The notes: generated by a model not told the origin, from the letters alone. Counted from the stretch's first letter, positions 9,217-18,890 are shown. The stretch is 64,000 nucleotides of DNA from Paeniglutamicibacter terrestris (GCF_012271785.1 NZ_JAAWVT010000008.1:124001-188000), one strand, 5' to 3'. Numbers and translations are program-made.

Positions 9217-9843
9217 TCAGGAGTCGCTGTGGGCCGGGCAATCGTGAACCAGCCACTGAGCGGTTTGAATCAGCTGAGCATCGATCGATTCGCCATGCAG
9301 CCCCCCGATGGTTGAGCGGGTGACAGCTGCCCCCTCAAAGAGGCTCACAATGGTTCCGGCGACCGCATGTATTTGTTCCTCTGCCAACGCCGGTCGTGCC
9401 TGACGAACGACCGCGCCCACATACCCGGCGTAACTGGCATAGAAGGCCCTGACTGCCGTCGCAATTTCTGGATCCGAGGAAGCAATGGCCCAAATTTCAA
9501 AGTGCATGCAAACACCTGTCACCTCCGAGTGTTCCACGAGAAGTGCGGTAATCAATCGATGGGATTCGGCACGCGAAAGGGTTCCCGGCGCTCCCGGAAA
9601 ATCAACAATCACGGGGCCAGCCACCTCGGTGAGGCGCTGCAGGGATTGTTGCAGCGACCGTTCAAGGACCGCCCGAATCAAGTCCGCTCTGGTGGGGTAA
9701 TAGTGTTGCAGGTGTCCCACGCGCACCCCGGCCGCTGCGGCAAAATCGCGCATGGCCGATCCGGCGTTGCCCTTGGTTGATAGCACCTCGACGGCAGCAT
9801 CCAGAATCGCTGCTTGCCTGAGTGCACCCTTGTTTCCGGTCAT
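9217..9843 (-). CDS. TetR-family regulator
   Basis: This 208-residue regulator has an N-terminal TetR helix-turn-helix (AAILDAAVEVLSTKGNAG, then FAAAAGVRVGHLQHYYPTRADL) and an all-helical ligand-binding C-terminal part. It overlaps the upstream saccharopine-dehydrogenase-like gene by four bases (ATGA), so both are in one transcript. A perfect 7-bp-arm palindrome at 10901-10916 precedes that operon. The likely picture is autoregulation together with the oxidoreductase gene. The ligand is unknown. Confidence 0.9.
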   Translation of the reverse strand: MTGNKGALRQAAILDAAVEVLSTKGNAGSAMRDFAAAAGVRVGHLQHYYPTRADLIRAVLERSLQQSLQRLTEVAGPVIVDFPGAPGTLSRAESHRLITALLVEHSEVTGVCMHFEIWAIASSDPEIATAVRAFYASYAGYVGAVVRQARPALAEEQIHAVAGTIVSLFEGAAVTRSTIGGLHGESIDAQLIQTAQWLVHDCPAHSDS

Positions 9844-10889
9844 GAAATCAATATTGTCACACCGTGCCTTTTGAGCTCCGCGAGGGCCCGGGTGAGAGAC
9901 GCTGTGCTCTCGGGGAAGCCCACGCCGGGCAATGCCTTCGGGTCAAGAACATTCTGTAGTCCCAAAAGTCCGCCGAGCGCCGTGAGATGGGCTTGACCGG
10001 CAGGATCTGAGATATGAGCAGATCGCGTGCCGTGAGCACCATGCACATCGATGCGGATATGTGCGGTGCCTCCGGTGCCCGGTGAATACAACAGGGAACG
10101 CCGCAGTCCCCGCCACCGCTCACCACTGCCCCAGCGGAAGAGTCCCACCGACTTCGCCATCAAAAGCGCGGTGGTTGATGCATTGGAGCTAAATCCGATG
10201 CGGGTTGCTGCGCTTGTTGCCCCCAAGGTCATCGGAAACGTCAATTGCTCTGGAGTATCCAGCCGCGCCACTTTGGTCCGGTAACCTGCGATATCTACCC
10301 AGCGCGTATCACTCAGTGGGCTGACTACGTGGGGGTGCCCGTTTTCGGTGATTTCGAAGTCTTGTCCGAGTCGATCAATAAAGTCGACCGAGTCGGCACC
10401 TGCTTGGTCATTGGTGTCATAACGGATGGCGACATCAATTTGCTGAAGTCCCCCAAGGTCCTCAGCCAGCGAAGCGGCAACGATACTAACGACACCTCCC
10501 ATCCAGGCCGAGCTCAGCAGCACCGGGGCCGTGGGTGAGAGCAAGCTGGTTTGCGCTACTGCGCGAGCGAGTCGAGATGTCCAGCGAGTGATATCCACGT
10601 AGGGAATTCCTGCGCTCACTGCCGCACGTAGAACTCGGTCTCCCGGATCATTCACCGTGCTGATGACAGCCCGAACCGAAGCGGTAAATGGTGTGGGGTC
10701 ATCAAGATCCCACTTCCTCACCTCGAGGTTGTACTCATCGGCGAGGTGGGCACCGCGCTGAGGATTTCTTCCCGTCAGTAACAACGGCCATGACGGTGCG
10801 GCGAGTCGCGTGAGCGCGGTGCCCACGATCCCATACCCACCAACAATCAGTACCGGTCCGGCTACCTGGTATTCAAGGTTATCGTTCAT
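9840..10889 (-). CDS. Saccharopine dehydrogenase-like NAD(P)-binding oxidoreductase
   Basis: This 349-residue protein begins with a Rossmann nucleotide-binding motif (VLIVGGYGIVGTALTRL) and the TGRNP region typical of the saccharopine dehydrogenase-like superfamily. AVISTVNDPGDRVLRAAVSAGIPYVDIT is characteristic of that group. The C-terminal half lacks clear marks of true lysine-pathway enzymes, so the substrate is open. It is first in a two-gene operon with a TetR regulator (4-base overlap), directly downstream of the predicted TetR operator. This suggests inducible modification of a small molecule sensed by the regulator. Confidence 0.8.
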   Translation of the reverse strand: MNDNLEYQVAGPVLIVGGYGIVGTALTRLAAPSWPLLLTGRNPQRGAHLADEYNLEVRKWDLDDPTPFTASVRAVISTVNDPGDRVLRAAVSAGIPYVDITRWTSRLARAVAQTSLLSPTAPVLLSSAWMGGVVSIVAASLAEDLGGLQQIDVAIRYDTNDQAGADSVDFIDRLGQDFEITENGHPHVVSPLSDTRWVDIAGYRTKVARLDTPEQLTFPMTLGATSAATRIGFSSNASTTALLMAKSVGLFRWGSGERWRGLRRSLLYSPGTGGTAHIRIDVHGAHGTRSAHISDPAGQAHLTALGGLLGLQNVLDPKALPGVGFPESTASLTRALAELKRHGVTILIS

Positions 10890-10900
10890 GATTCAAACTT

Positions 10901-10916
10901 TAGGTCAAATGACCTA
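10901..10916. promoter_or_regulatory. Predicted TetR operator
   Basis: TAGGTCA-AA-TGACCTA is a perfect inverted repeat with 7-bp arms and a 2-bp spacer. It lies 12 bases upstream of the ATG of the oxidoreductase-tetR operon (start 10889). Size, symmetry and position fit a TetR-family site controlling its own operon. Confidence 0.72.
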
Positions 10917-11021
10917 TTAAGTAAATTTGCGTTGCTCACGCTCCGCCAAGAATGCGAAAACTGAAAAAATGCTGAGGAATCGAAGTGATTCTATGGCTGC
11001 TCACCCGGCAATTAATGACAA

Positions 11022-11069
11022 AAGCGAACCCAGTCCACTGCTCTCATTGGCAGTAGACCGGGTTCGCTT
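11022..11069 (-). terminator. Hairpin terminator after the aldo/keto reductase
   Basis: A long imperfect hairpin: AAGCGAACCC pairs with GGGTTCGCTT, followed inward by GTC/GAC and ACTGC/GCAGT with two mismatches and an 8-nt loop. It lies about 80 bases past the stop of the minus-strand reductase gene. Confidence 0.65.
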
Positions 11070-11149
11070 CGAGGCGGTCTCGATGGAAAGTCACCGCACC
11101 CGTCAGCTGCATCTCGAACGGTCCTACCCGAAATGCAGCCCTCCCGCGG

Positions 11150-12130
<981 letters not shown>

Positions 12131-12277
12131 TCTTCTGATCCTTCTTAATATTGGGTTGGGTGCGGCTTCCCTGTAACTACCGCTGGTACCGCGACTTCGG
12201 CGTGACGATGCCACCCGGCACATCACCCTCACAAGGTCGCCGACAGCTGAGGAGGAATTGAGCCTCCACAGAATTGC

Positions 12278-13117
12278 CTAGTCGTTTGCGATAGCCATGT
12301 TCGAGGACAGTTCGCGATGGGCATCCACTTGCGCCAGGAGCAACTGGGCCTTCTCTTCGGCGCCGGCAACAATATCGACTCCAGCCACGAATCGCAGTGG
12401 CGGTGTTTCCAGCGAGGCCAAGGTGATCAGCGCGGATCCAAGCTTGGCAGGATCCCCACCCTGTAGCCCGTTCATGCTCTTCCACGCCGCGATGGTTTTA
12501 GAGGTGCGTTCCGCGTAGTCAGCGATGGAGAGTTCCGGCCAGATCGAGGATGCACCTTCAACTAGCAGCTCGGTGCGGAAGAAACCCGGCTCCACAATAG
12601 TGGTGCGAATGCCAAAGGGCTCAACGTCAAAGCTTAGGGACTCCATCCAGCCTTCCAGCGCAAACTTCGAAGCGGCGTATGCTGCGCAGAATTCCTGACC
12701 GATGAGCCCTGCCGCGGAAGTGATGGTGAAGATGTGCCCGCTGCGCTGCTGACGCATCTGCGGCAGGATGGCGCGGGTGACATTCAGCGGGCCAAAGAAG
12801 TTGGTTTCCATCTGCAGACGCATTTGGCGATCGCTGATTTCCTCGAAATATCCGGCATAGAAGTTACCCGCGTTATTCACCAGGACATCGATGCTCCCGA
12901 AGCGCTCGACGGCTGCCTGTGCGGCGGTGACCGCTGCCGCCGCATCGGTGATATCTAACGAGAGTGCCAAAAGGTTTTTGTGTTCGCCGAGGGCGGCAGT
13001 GACCTTGTCGGCGTCGCGGGCAGTGCCCACCACGCGGTGTCCAGCGTTGAGTGCGGCCATGGCCAAGTCGATACCCATTCCCCGGGCTGCTCCGGTGATA
13101 AACCAAACGTTGCTCAT
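12278..13117 (-). CDS. Short-chain dehydrogenase/reductase
   Basis: This classical SDR of 279 residues starts at MSNVWFITG (ATG 13117). The cofactor motif is TGAARGMG (residues 8-15), NNAG lies at 81-84, and the catalytic Ser134, Tyr147 and Lys151 are all present (YAASK). TARDADK after beta2 suggests NADP preference through the arginine. It is divergent from an MmyB-like regulator gene 148 bases away, a very common actinobacterial pairing in which the regulator represses the SDR. The substrate is not predictable; such genes often respond to carbonyl or oxidative stress. Confidence 0.92.
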   Translation of the reverse strand: MSNVWFITGAARGMGIDLAMAALNAGHRVVGTARDADKVTAALGEHKNLLALSLDITDAAAAVTAAQAAVERFGSIDVLVNNAGNFYAGYFEEISDRQMRLQMETNFFGPLNVTRAILPQMRQQRSGHIFTITSAAGLIGQEFCAAYAASKFALEGWMESLSFDVEPFGIRTTIVEPGFFRTELLVEGASSIWPELSIADYAERTSKTIAAWKSMNGLQGGDPAKLGSALITLASLETPPLRFVAGVDIVAGAEEKAQLLLAQVDAHRELSSNMAIAND

Positions 13118-13265
13118 GCTCTTGCCTCTACTGTTCGTGACGCCGACCCGATTCGGTGGCTGATGCAACAAGTCAACAAGCAAGTAAAAAGTAGAGCCAG
13201 ACCCCAGCTATGGGTTCCCTGGCAGGGCACCGCTAACAGTCGAGCGGTGGGGTATCTTCGAGAAT

Positions 13266-14165
13266 ATGGACAACCAGAATGACCTCAGCGAGTTCCTCGT
13301 CTCGCGGAGGGCAAAACTCAATCTGCAACAGGCTGGCCTCCCGGACTATGGTGGGCGCCGCCGCGTACCGGGGCTTCGACGCGAAGAGGTTGCCCTGTTG
13401 GCGGGAATGAGTTCCGAGTATTACAAACGCCTCGAGCGGGGCCACGCCAAGGGTGTCTCCGAAGCCGTCATCAACGGCATTAGCCGTGCCCTGCAATTGG
13501 ACGCTGCCGAGCAAGCGCATTTTTACGAACTGATCCGCAGCGCAAATACCAGTACCCGTCCTCCACGTGGACGCACCACCCGCAAAACTCAGCTTGGAGC
13601 GGCATTCCAACAGACCATTGACGCCATGAATAGCGTCCCGGTCTTTGTACAGAATGGGCGACTCGACGCGATCGCGACCAATCAGCTCGGACGCGCCGTC
13701 TTCTCACCCATGTTCGAAGACACTTCGCAGCCATTGAATGCTGCGCGTTTCGTCTTCCTTGACGACCGTGCCCAGACCTTCTACCAAGATTGGGAGGCCA
13801 ACACACGCCAGATCGTTGCCCTGCTGCGTGTAGAGGCTGGTCGCTCTCCCTACGACCGAGAACTCAGTGACCTCGTCGGGGAGCTCTCCACGCGTAGCGA
13901 GCTTTTCCGCAAACTTTGGGGATCCCATGACGTGCGTGAACACCGCAGCGGCACCAAGAGCATCCACCATCCCGTTGTTGGTGATCTGGAGTTGAATTAT
14001 CTTGGACTGGATGTGAGCTCCGAAAAGGGAATCCAGATGCTGGTGTTTTCCGCTGAGCCGGGCTCCGCGTCCCATGATGGATTGCAGCTTCTGGCAAGCT
14101 GGGCGCAAACGCACCTGCGTGACGCTCTACCCAAGTCAACTATCAACAACGCTCACAACAGCTGA
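13266..14165 (+). CDS. XRE/MmyB-type transcriptional regulator
   Basis: This 299-residue regulator has an N-terminal helix-turn-helix (RRRVPGLRREEVALLAGMSS then YYKRLERGHAKGVS) and a C-terminal MmyB-like domain (PVFVQNGRLDAIATNQLGRA, later FRKLWGSHDVREHRSG). These domains bind fatty-acid-like ligands in characterised relatives. A plausible -10 box TATCTT ends 7 bases before the ATG, so the mRNA may be leaderless. It is divergent from the SDR gene and probably controls it. The upstream intergenic region is 148 bases. Confidence 0.93.
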   Translation: MDNQNDLSEFLVSRRAKLNLQQAGLPDYGGRRRVPGLRREEVALLAGMSSEYYKRLERGHAKGVSEAVINGISRALQLDAAEQAHFYELIRSANTSTRPPRGRTTRKTQLGAAFQQTIDAMNSVPVFVQNGRLDAIATNQLGRAVFSPMFEDTSQPLNAARFVFLDDRAQTFYQDWEANTRQIVALLRVEAGRSPYDRELSDLVGELSTRSELFRKLWGSHDVREHRSGTKSIHHPVVGDLELNYLGLDVSSEKGIQMLVFSAEPGSASHDGLQLLASWAQTHLRDALPKSTINNAHNS

Positions 14166-14258
14166 CGAAGTCTCAAGGATTCGTTCGCTGGTCGCCGCCG
14201 GCGTGTTCTGCTGCGGCGTGAAATGGATGTTACCCAGATAGCGTCGGAGCAAAGCAAA

Positions 14259-14301
14259 ACGGTCGGTGTAGCTCGACTCAACGTAGAGCTACACCGACCG
14301 T
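14259..14301 (-). terminator. Terminator between regulator and levansucrase genes
   Basis: A perfect 16-bp stem (ACGGTCGGTGTAGCTC and its complement) with an 11-nt loop. Read on the minus strand it is followed by GTTTTGCTTT, so it best serves the levansucrase gene. It may also stop the convergent regulator transcript. Confidence 0.85.
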
Positions 14302-14341
14302 AAGTTGTCAGCTCAAGATCTCTGAGCTGGAACTAAGACAA

Positions 14342-15922
14342 TTACTTGGCGACAGCTCCGTTGACCTTGAGCTCGCGGTTCGAAGGGATGTCCGCCCAAC
14401 CGCCAAGACCCAGATTGCCGTAGGAGCGATCCACGGTTGCCGAGGCTCCTTCAATGTTCAAACGAACTGTCGGGCCGAGGGTGCCGCCACGCACGAAGTT
14501 ATCCTTGGTTCCGATGGTGTCGATGAACGACTGCACCAGGCCATTAGGCATCACGTAGTGCGAGTAGGCCTGGAACTGTCCCGGGTGCTGGTTGTAGTCA
14601 GGAGCAAACGGAGTACCGGCAGCGAAGTTCAGGTTGGTGGGGCTTCCCAGGGCCAGGCCCGAACCGCGGTTCAGCGGCTGGTAATCGCTGCGGATTCCGT
14701 TACCAACAAAACCGTAGACGCCTTCCGGGCCGTCAATGCCGGCAGCGAAGGTCGAGCGGTGGCTAATGGTGAACAGGTAGTACTTCCCGTCCTTCATGTA
14801 GATCTGCGGACGTTCGGTCTGGTCCGTGACGCAATTGGCCGACAGGATCGGCGGCAGGAACTCCCACTTGGTCAGGTCCTTGTTGGTTGCACGGGCTAGG
14901 CCCACGTTACCGATCTGGTACGTTGCACCAGACTTGTTAACTTCGGCAACGGTTTCGCCGTTGGTCTCACCCTCGTTGTAGCCGAGATCTTCTGCGGTGC
15001 ATTGGGCTTCGTCGCGCTTCTGAGCGGTGTTGCCTTCGAAGACCATGTAGGTCTCGCCCGGGTGGGCCGGATCTTCAAAGGTGAACGGGTCGCGGAAGTT
15101 GAAGAACTGGTTCTGTTCGGCATTCTGGTAGAGCTTTCCATCGGCCTGCAAAAGGTCGGTGACCTTGTTGAAGCCGGTGAACTTCACGCCCTTCTTGTTG
15201 GCGTGTACGTGACCGACGCTCAGCGCGATGCGCGGGTCATAGGCCTTGATGTCGTTGCCGGACTTGTCGCGGTAGAACGCAACATCGGTGAAGAACAACT
15301 TGATCTCGCCGTTTTTGGTGACACGCGCCGAACCTGACCACTGGGTCTGGTGGCTGTAGGACTGATCCTCGAAGATCTTGCCGGTGACGCCTTCATCAAA
15401 GACCTGACCGCCGTAGGTCCAACCGCCGTTTTCGGGACGGTCGGCGGCGGGTACGCCTGCGGGGCGGTAGAAGTAACCGATGCGCGCATACTGGTGGCGC
15501 TCATCGAAGCCCAGCTTGCGATCGGCAACCAGCGAGAAGATGATCTCCTGGCCGTTGACACTGTACTGATTGGCGTCCTCGTCGGTCAGGGGCCAGGTAT
15601 CCCAGACCCAGACCTTTTCGTTGCTCATGTCAGGGAAATCCTGAGAAACGGTCGGCATGGTGTACTCCTCGGGCATGGAGTTCTCCCGCGATCCGGCCGT
15701 CGTATCGGACATGGCCTTCAGCTGCTTGGCGTCAGCTCGAGTCCAACGTGCAGTGAAGTCATCTAGGGGGCTGTGTGCCTCTTGGGTGTGCTTGGTGGGT
15801 GCCGGGAAGCCTGGCGCAACGTCCGTTGCGGCTAGCGCTGGTCCAGCGAGCAGGGTGGCACTGAGTGCCCCCAAGCCTAATATGGCGACCAGCAGGCCGC
15901 TCTTGGTGCGTGTCTTGTTCAC
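14342..15922 (-). CDS. Levansucrase (GH68)
   Basis: A secreted fructosyltransferase of 526 residues that makes levan from sucrose outside the cell. The GTG start gives a Sec signal peptide (hydrophobic core LLVAILGLGALSATLLA, likely cleavage after ALA near residue 31). GH68 marks are clear: the nucleophile Asp108 in VWVWDTWPL, WSGSA, the transition-state Asp in FNFRDPF, EGNTA, and the acid/base Glu in DQTERPQIY. Length fits single-domain GH68 enzymes. It is divergent from a GH32 fructosidase. A promoter with TTGACA, a 17-bp spacer and TAGGTT lies at 16023-15995, next to LacI-type operators. The gene is expected to respond to sucrose or fructose-type sugars. Confidence 0.95.
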   Translation of the reverse strand: MNKTRTKSGLLVAILGLGALSATLLAGPALAATDVAPGFPAPTKHTQEAHSPLDDFTARWTRADAKQLKAMSDTTAGSRENSMPEEYTMPTVSQDFPDMSNEKVWVWDTWPLTDEDANQYSVNGQEIIFSLVADRKLGFDERHQYARIGYFYRPAGVPAADRPENGGWTYGGQVFDEGVTGKIFEDQSYSHQTQWSGSARVTKNGEIKLFFTDVAFYRDKSGNDIKAYDPRIALSVGHVHANKKGVKFTGFNKVTDLLQADGKLYQNAEQNQFFNFRDPFTFEDPAHPGETYMVFEGNTAQKRDEAQCTAEDLGYNEGETNGETVAEVNKSGATYQIGNVGLARATNKDLTKWEFLPPILSANCVTDQTERPQIYMKDGKYYLFTISHRSTFAAGIDGPEGVYGFVGNGIRSDYQPLNRGSGLALGSPTNLNFAAGTPFAPDYNQHPGQFQAYSHYVMPNGLVQSFIDTIGTKDNFVRGGTLGPTVRLNIEGASATVDRSYGNLGLGGWADIPSNRELKVNGAVAK

Positions 15923-15994
15923 GATCGTTTGCCTTTGGTTCGATTAGGAATCGGACAATCGCTCAAACAGGGACGCACATTCTCTCCACAGAAA

Positions 15995-16023
15995 AACCTA
16001 GGCAGATTCATAGCCGATGTCAA
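15995..16023 (-). promoter_or_regulatory. Promoter of the levansucrase gene
   Basis: On the minus strand TTGACA (16023-16018) and TAGGTT (16000-15995) are separated by exactly 17 bases, giving a start near 15988 and a leader of about 65 bases. Operator 1 ends 3 bases upstream of the -35 box. Confidence 0.65.
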
Positions 16024-16026
16024 ACG

Positions 16027-16044
16027 TTCCAAAACGTTTTGGAA
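16027..16044. promoter_or_regulatory. LacI-family operator 1 of the fructan locus
   Basis: TTCCAAAACGTTTTGGAA is a perfect 18-bp palindrome with the central CG typical of LacI/GalR sites. It lies in the divergent promoter region, adjacent to the levansucrase -35 box. Its centre is 34 bp from that of operator 2, about three helical turns. Confidence 0.85.
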
Positions 16045-16063
16045 GTTATGTCACATTTGTTGG

Positions 16064-16075
16064 CAAAACGTTTTG
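16064..16075. promoter_or_regulatory. LacI-family operator 2 of the fructan locus
   Basis: CAAAACGTTTTG is a perfect 12-bp palindrome with the same core as operator 1 but less symmetric flanks. It lies closer to the GH32 gene and probably overlaps its promoter. The lacI-type gene 17844-18878 is the obvious source of the binding protein. Confidence 0.82.
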
Positions 16076-16201
16076 GTAGTCGGATACGGTGGTTTCCGGT
16101 CACTCGAAGTGATGCACGTTCTCTCCCCCCCAATTTTTGCGACGACGCAGAGGCTCTGCCGTCCAGCGGTGGAGTTTCTGCACTCATCCTCCGAAAGACC
16201 C

Positions 16202-17836
16202 ATGTTCATGCCAAGGCACCGATTCCCTTTGTCCTACTTCGCCGTAGTCCTGATCTGTGTTCTGGTTCTCGCTGCGTTCACCTCCTTGGTGCTAATGCGG
16301 CCCGCTACTGAAACACCGGCGGCCACGCAGACGACCACACATCCCACGACGGACAACGAAAAATTTCAGCGGCCACAGGATTGGTCCCCATATCGTCCTG
16401 CGACGCACATAACTCCGGCGAACAACTGGATGAACGATCCACAGCGCCCGTTTTTCCTCAATGGGCTATGGCACTTTTATTACCTCTATAACGCCGACTA
16501 CCCGGATGGAAACGGCACCGCCTGGTTCCACGTCACCTCCACCGACATGGTGCATTGGAAAGACGAAGGCGTTGCCATCGAGAAGTACACCAACGGTCTT
16601 GGCGACATCTGGACCGGCAGCGCGGTCGTTGACACTCAGAACACCGCCGGATTTGGCAAGGATGCAGTGGTTTCCCTCGTCACCCAGCAAGTAGATGGAG
16701 TACAACGCCAGTCCCTGTTTTACTCCACGGACGGTGGCTACTCGTTCACTTCCTACAAGGGAAACCCGGTCATGGACAACCCCGGCCTAGAGGCCTGGCG
16801 TGATCCGAAGATCGTTTGGGACGAAGAACGCTCCCAATGGCTCATGCTGTTGGCCGAGGGCAACAAGATAGGTTTTTACACTTCCCCAAATTTGAAGTCC
16901 TGGACCTATCAGTCGGGATTTGAGCGTAATGATCTGGGTGTCATTGAATGCCCCGACCTGTTCGAGATGGCCGTGGATGGCGACCCGGAGCGCACAACCT
17001 GGGTACTAGGAATCAGCGCCAACGGCGAAAGCACCGGACGTACCACCGGCTACACCTACTGGACCGGATCATGGGACGGAACGAACTTTGTCCCGGAACA
17101 AGATGACCCCCGATGGCTTGATGCCGGAGCTGATTTCTACGCGGCAGTTACCTGGGATGACCCGAATGCCGAAAATCCACTGGCGCAGCGCTATGCGATC
17201 GGCTGGATGAACAACTGGGCGTACGCCGGAGCGCTACCAAAAGAGGACTGGTCCGGTGGCACCATGTCCACCGTGCGCCAGCTTTCGTTGCGCACCGTTG
17301 ACGGACAGCCACAGCTGAACTCACAACCCATCAACGCCATCACTGAGCTCGAAGGTGGGCAGCAACAAACCGAGGCCCAGCAACTTGAGCAGAACAACCC
17401 GGTCAGCCTCCCGCGACCTACCACTGACGCCTATCGGTTACGCCTGAGCCTGGCTCCGGATGCGAAACATCCGGCTAAGGAAACACTCGTGAAGCTGGAG
17501 GATCCCGATGGATCTTTCATCACGCTCGGCTACAACGTCGGCAACCAGACATTGTCCTTGGCCCGTGATTCCGACAAGATCGCTGGCCAGATGCCGGAGG
17601 CCTACCGCCAAATCCGCAGCGAAAAGGTTCCTCTCCGCGATGGCCGGCTGAACCTAGATGTGGTTGTTGATACGACCTCGGTGGAGCTCTTTGCCCAAGA
17701 CGGTGAGGCAGCATTAAGTTCAATAGCTGTGCTCTCCCCGGGACAACACGAGCTCAGCATCGAATCCCTTGGCGGCGATACCCAGCTACTTTCGGCCACC
17801 CTCAATCCACTGGCAGTGACCGCCTCAACCCGCTAA
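16202..17836 (+). CDS. GH32 fructosidase (levanase/invertase type), N-terminally anchored
   Basis: This protein of about 544 residues hydrolyses terminal fructose from levan, inulin or sucrose outside the cell. I start it at ATG 16202 (MFMPRHRF); the open frame upstream runs through the operators and is not coding. One hydrophobic helix (about residues 10-32) has no obvious lipobox or clean cleavage site, so it may be a membrane anchor. The GH32 core is present: WMNDPQRP with nucleophile Asp79, WTGSA, WRDPKI, and the acid/base Glu in VIECPDLF. The C-terminal beta-sandwich ends in LNLDVVVDTTSVELFAQDG. Together with levansucrase it allows a build-and-reuse cycle for levan. Confidence 0.93.
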   Translation: MFMPRHRFPLSYFAVVLICVLVLAAFTSLVLMRPATETPAATQTTTHPTTDNEKFQRPQDWSPYRPATHITPANNWMNDPQRPFFLNGLWHFYYLYNADYPDGNGTAWFHVTSTDMVHWKDEGVAIEKYTNGLGDIWTGSAVVDTQNTAGFGKDAVVSLVTQQVDGVQRQSLFYSTDGGYSFTSYKGNPVMDNPGLEAWRDPKIVWDEERSQWLMLLAEGNKIGFYTSPNLKSWTYQSGFERNDLGVIECPDLFEMAVDGDPERTTWVLGISANGESTGRTTGYTYWTGSWDGTNFVPEQDDPRWLDAGADFYAAVTWDDPNAENPLAQRYAIGWMNNWAYAGALPKEDWSGGTMSTVRQLSLRTVDGQPQLNSQPINAITELEGGQQQTEAQQLEQNNPVSLPRPTTDAYRLRLSLAPDAKHPAKETLVKLEDPDGSFITLGYNVGNQTLSLARDSDKIAGQMPEAYRQIRSEKVPLRDGRLNLDVVVDTTSVELFAQDGEAALSSIAVLSPGQHELSIESLGGDTQLLSATLNPLAVTASTR

Positions 17837-17843
17837 GAAATCT

Positions 17844-18878
17844 TTAGCTCGAGGGTGGCGCAACCGAGCCGCGCTGGATCAGCGGACAAGGGAGCTTCTT
17901 CTGAATGGCGTCCGTTGGTTTTGCACCCACCTGCTCAAAGAGCCGGGACACCGCCCAGCGCCCCATCTCATAATGAGGCAACGCAATGGTCGTTAGTGTC
18001 GGCACTAGGGCAAGCGAAATCAGTTGAAGATCATCCACCCCAACAACCGAAACATCGTGCGGGATGGAGAGCCCAAGTTCTCTGGCTGCTTGGTAGACAC
18101 CCATAGCCGCCTCATCGTTGAAGCAGAATATCGCGGTGGGGCGGTTGGGTCGATCCAACAGCAGACGAGCCGCGGCACGCCCACCGGCCGCATCACCGCT
18201 GGTCGGAACGATCAGCGATTCATCAACGGTGATTCCTGCTTCCTCCAGCCCCTTTCGATAGCCGCGCTCTCGGCCCCATGCCGCAGGCACTGATTCGGGA
18301 ATGGTCGTGAAGCCAATCCGGCGATGTCCAAAACTCGTCAGGTGCCGGGTCGCCTCCAGTCCGATCCCCTCCTCATCCGGAACGATCGAGGAGAATTGGG
18401 AATCGGATGTTGAGGCATTGGCCAACACCACCGAAACACCATCCAGTTCCTGCGGCACGGTGACCTCTTGGTGGTACATACGCGCATAGACCAGCCCATC
18501 AACCCGATGATCCCGCAACGTCCGGATGCCCAGCTGCTCCTGCTCCAAGATGGCATGTGAATCAAGAATCATGAGGACACTTTGGTGTTCGGCGGCGGCA
18601 TCCTGCGCGCCACTAATCATCTGACCGGCATAGGGAGTCACGGCGATGGTGTCGCTGAGCAGCCCAATCGTGTACGTGCGTGCACTGCGCAGACCTCGAG
18701 CTCGTGGGTCCGGAGAATAGCCCAAGCGCTTGGCGGCATCCAATACTCGCACTCGCGTCTCGGCGTTGATTGCGCGAGCACCGCTCAGCGCATGGGACAC
18801 CGTCGTTGTCGAAACACCCGCTGCTGCCGCAACATCACGAATGCCCACGCGGGCAGTTGCTCCGACATTATTGTCCAT
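17844..18878 (-). CDS. LacI-family repressor of the fructan locus
   Basis: A regulator of 344 residues with an N-terminal LacI helix-turn-helix (GIRDVAAAAGVSTTTVSHALSG) and hinge (KRLGYSPDPRARGLRS), then a periplasmic-binding-protein-like effector domain. It is convergent with the GH32 gene (7 bases between stops). The two CAAAACGTTTTG operators in the levansucrase/GH32 promoter region are its likely targets. I prefer ATG 18878 (MDNNVGATARVGIRDV). A TATAAT on the minus strand (18890-18885) ends 6 bases before this codon, so the mRNA is probably leaderless. An in-frame ATG at 18908 would put TATAAT inside the gene. Confidence 0.92.
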   Translation of the reverse strand: MDNNVGATARVGIRDVAAAAGVSTTTVSHALSGARAINAETRVRVLDAAKRLGYSPDPRARGLRSARTYTIGLLSDTIAVTPYAGQMISGAQDAAAEHQSVLMILDSHAILEQEQLGIRTLRDHRVDGLVYARMYHQEVTVPQELDGVSVVLANASTSDSQFSSIVPDEEGIGLEATRHLTSFGHRRIGFTTIPESVPAAWGRERGYRKGLEEAGITVDESLIVPTSGDAAGGRAAARLLLDRPNRPTAIFCFNDEAAMGVYQAARELGLSIPHDVSVVGVDDLQLISLALVPTLTTIALPHYEMGRWAVSRLFEQVGAKPTDAIQKKLPCPLIQRGSVAPPSS

Positions 18879-18884
18879 TGGTTC

Positions 18885-18890
18885 ATTATA
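18885..18890 (-). promoter_or_regulatory. -10 box giving a leaderless lacI mRNA
   Basis: A perfect TATAAT lies 6 bases upstream of the chosen ATG, so transcription should begin at or next to the start codon. No good -35 hexamer is seen at the usual distance. Confidence 0.45.

Noticed and set aside
16100-16112. TCACT-CGA-AGTGA inverted repeat in the leader of the GH32 gene
   Set aside because: Short arms and the wrong half-site order for CRP/GlxR; it may be chance.
15929-16201. Upstream extension of the GH32 frame
   Set aside because: It covers the LacI operators and the levansucrase promoter and would place 91 non-GH32 residues before the signal-like helix.
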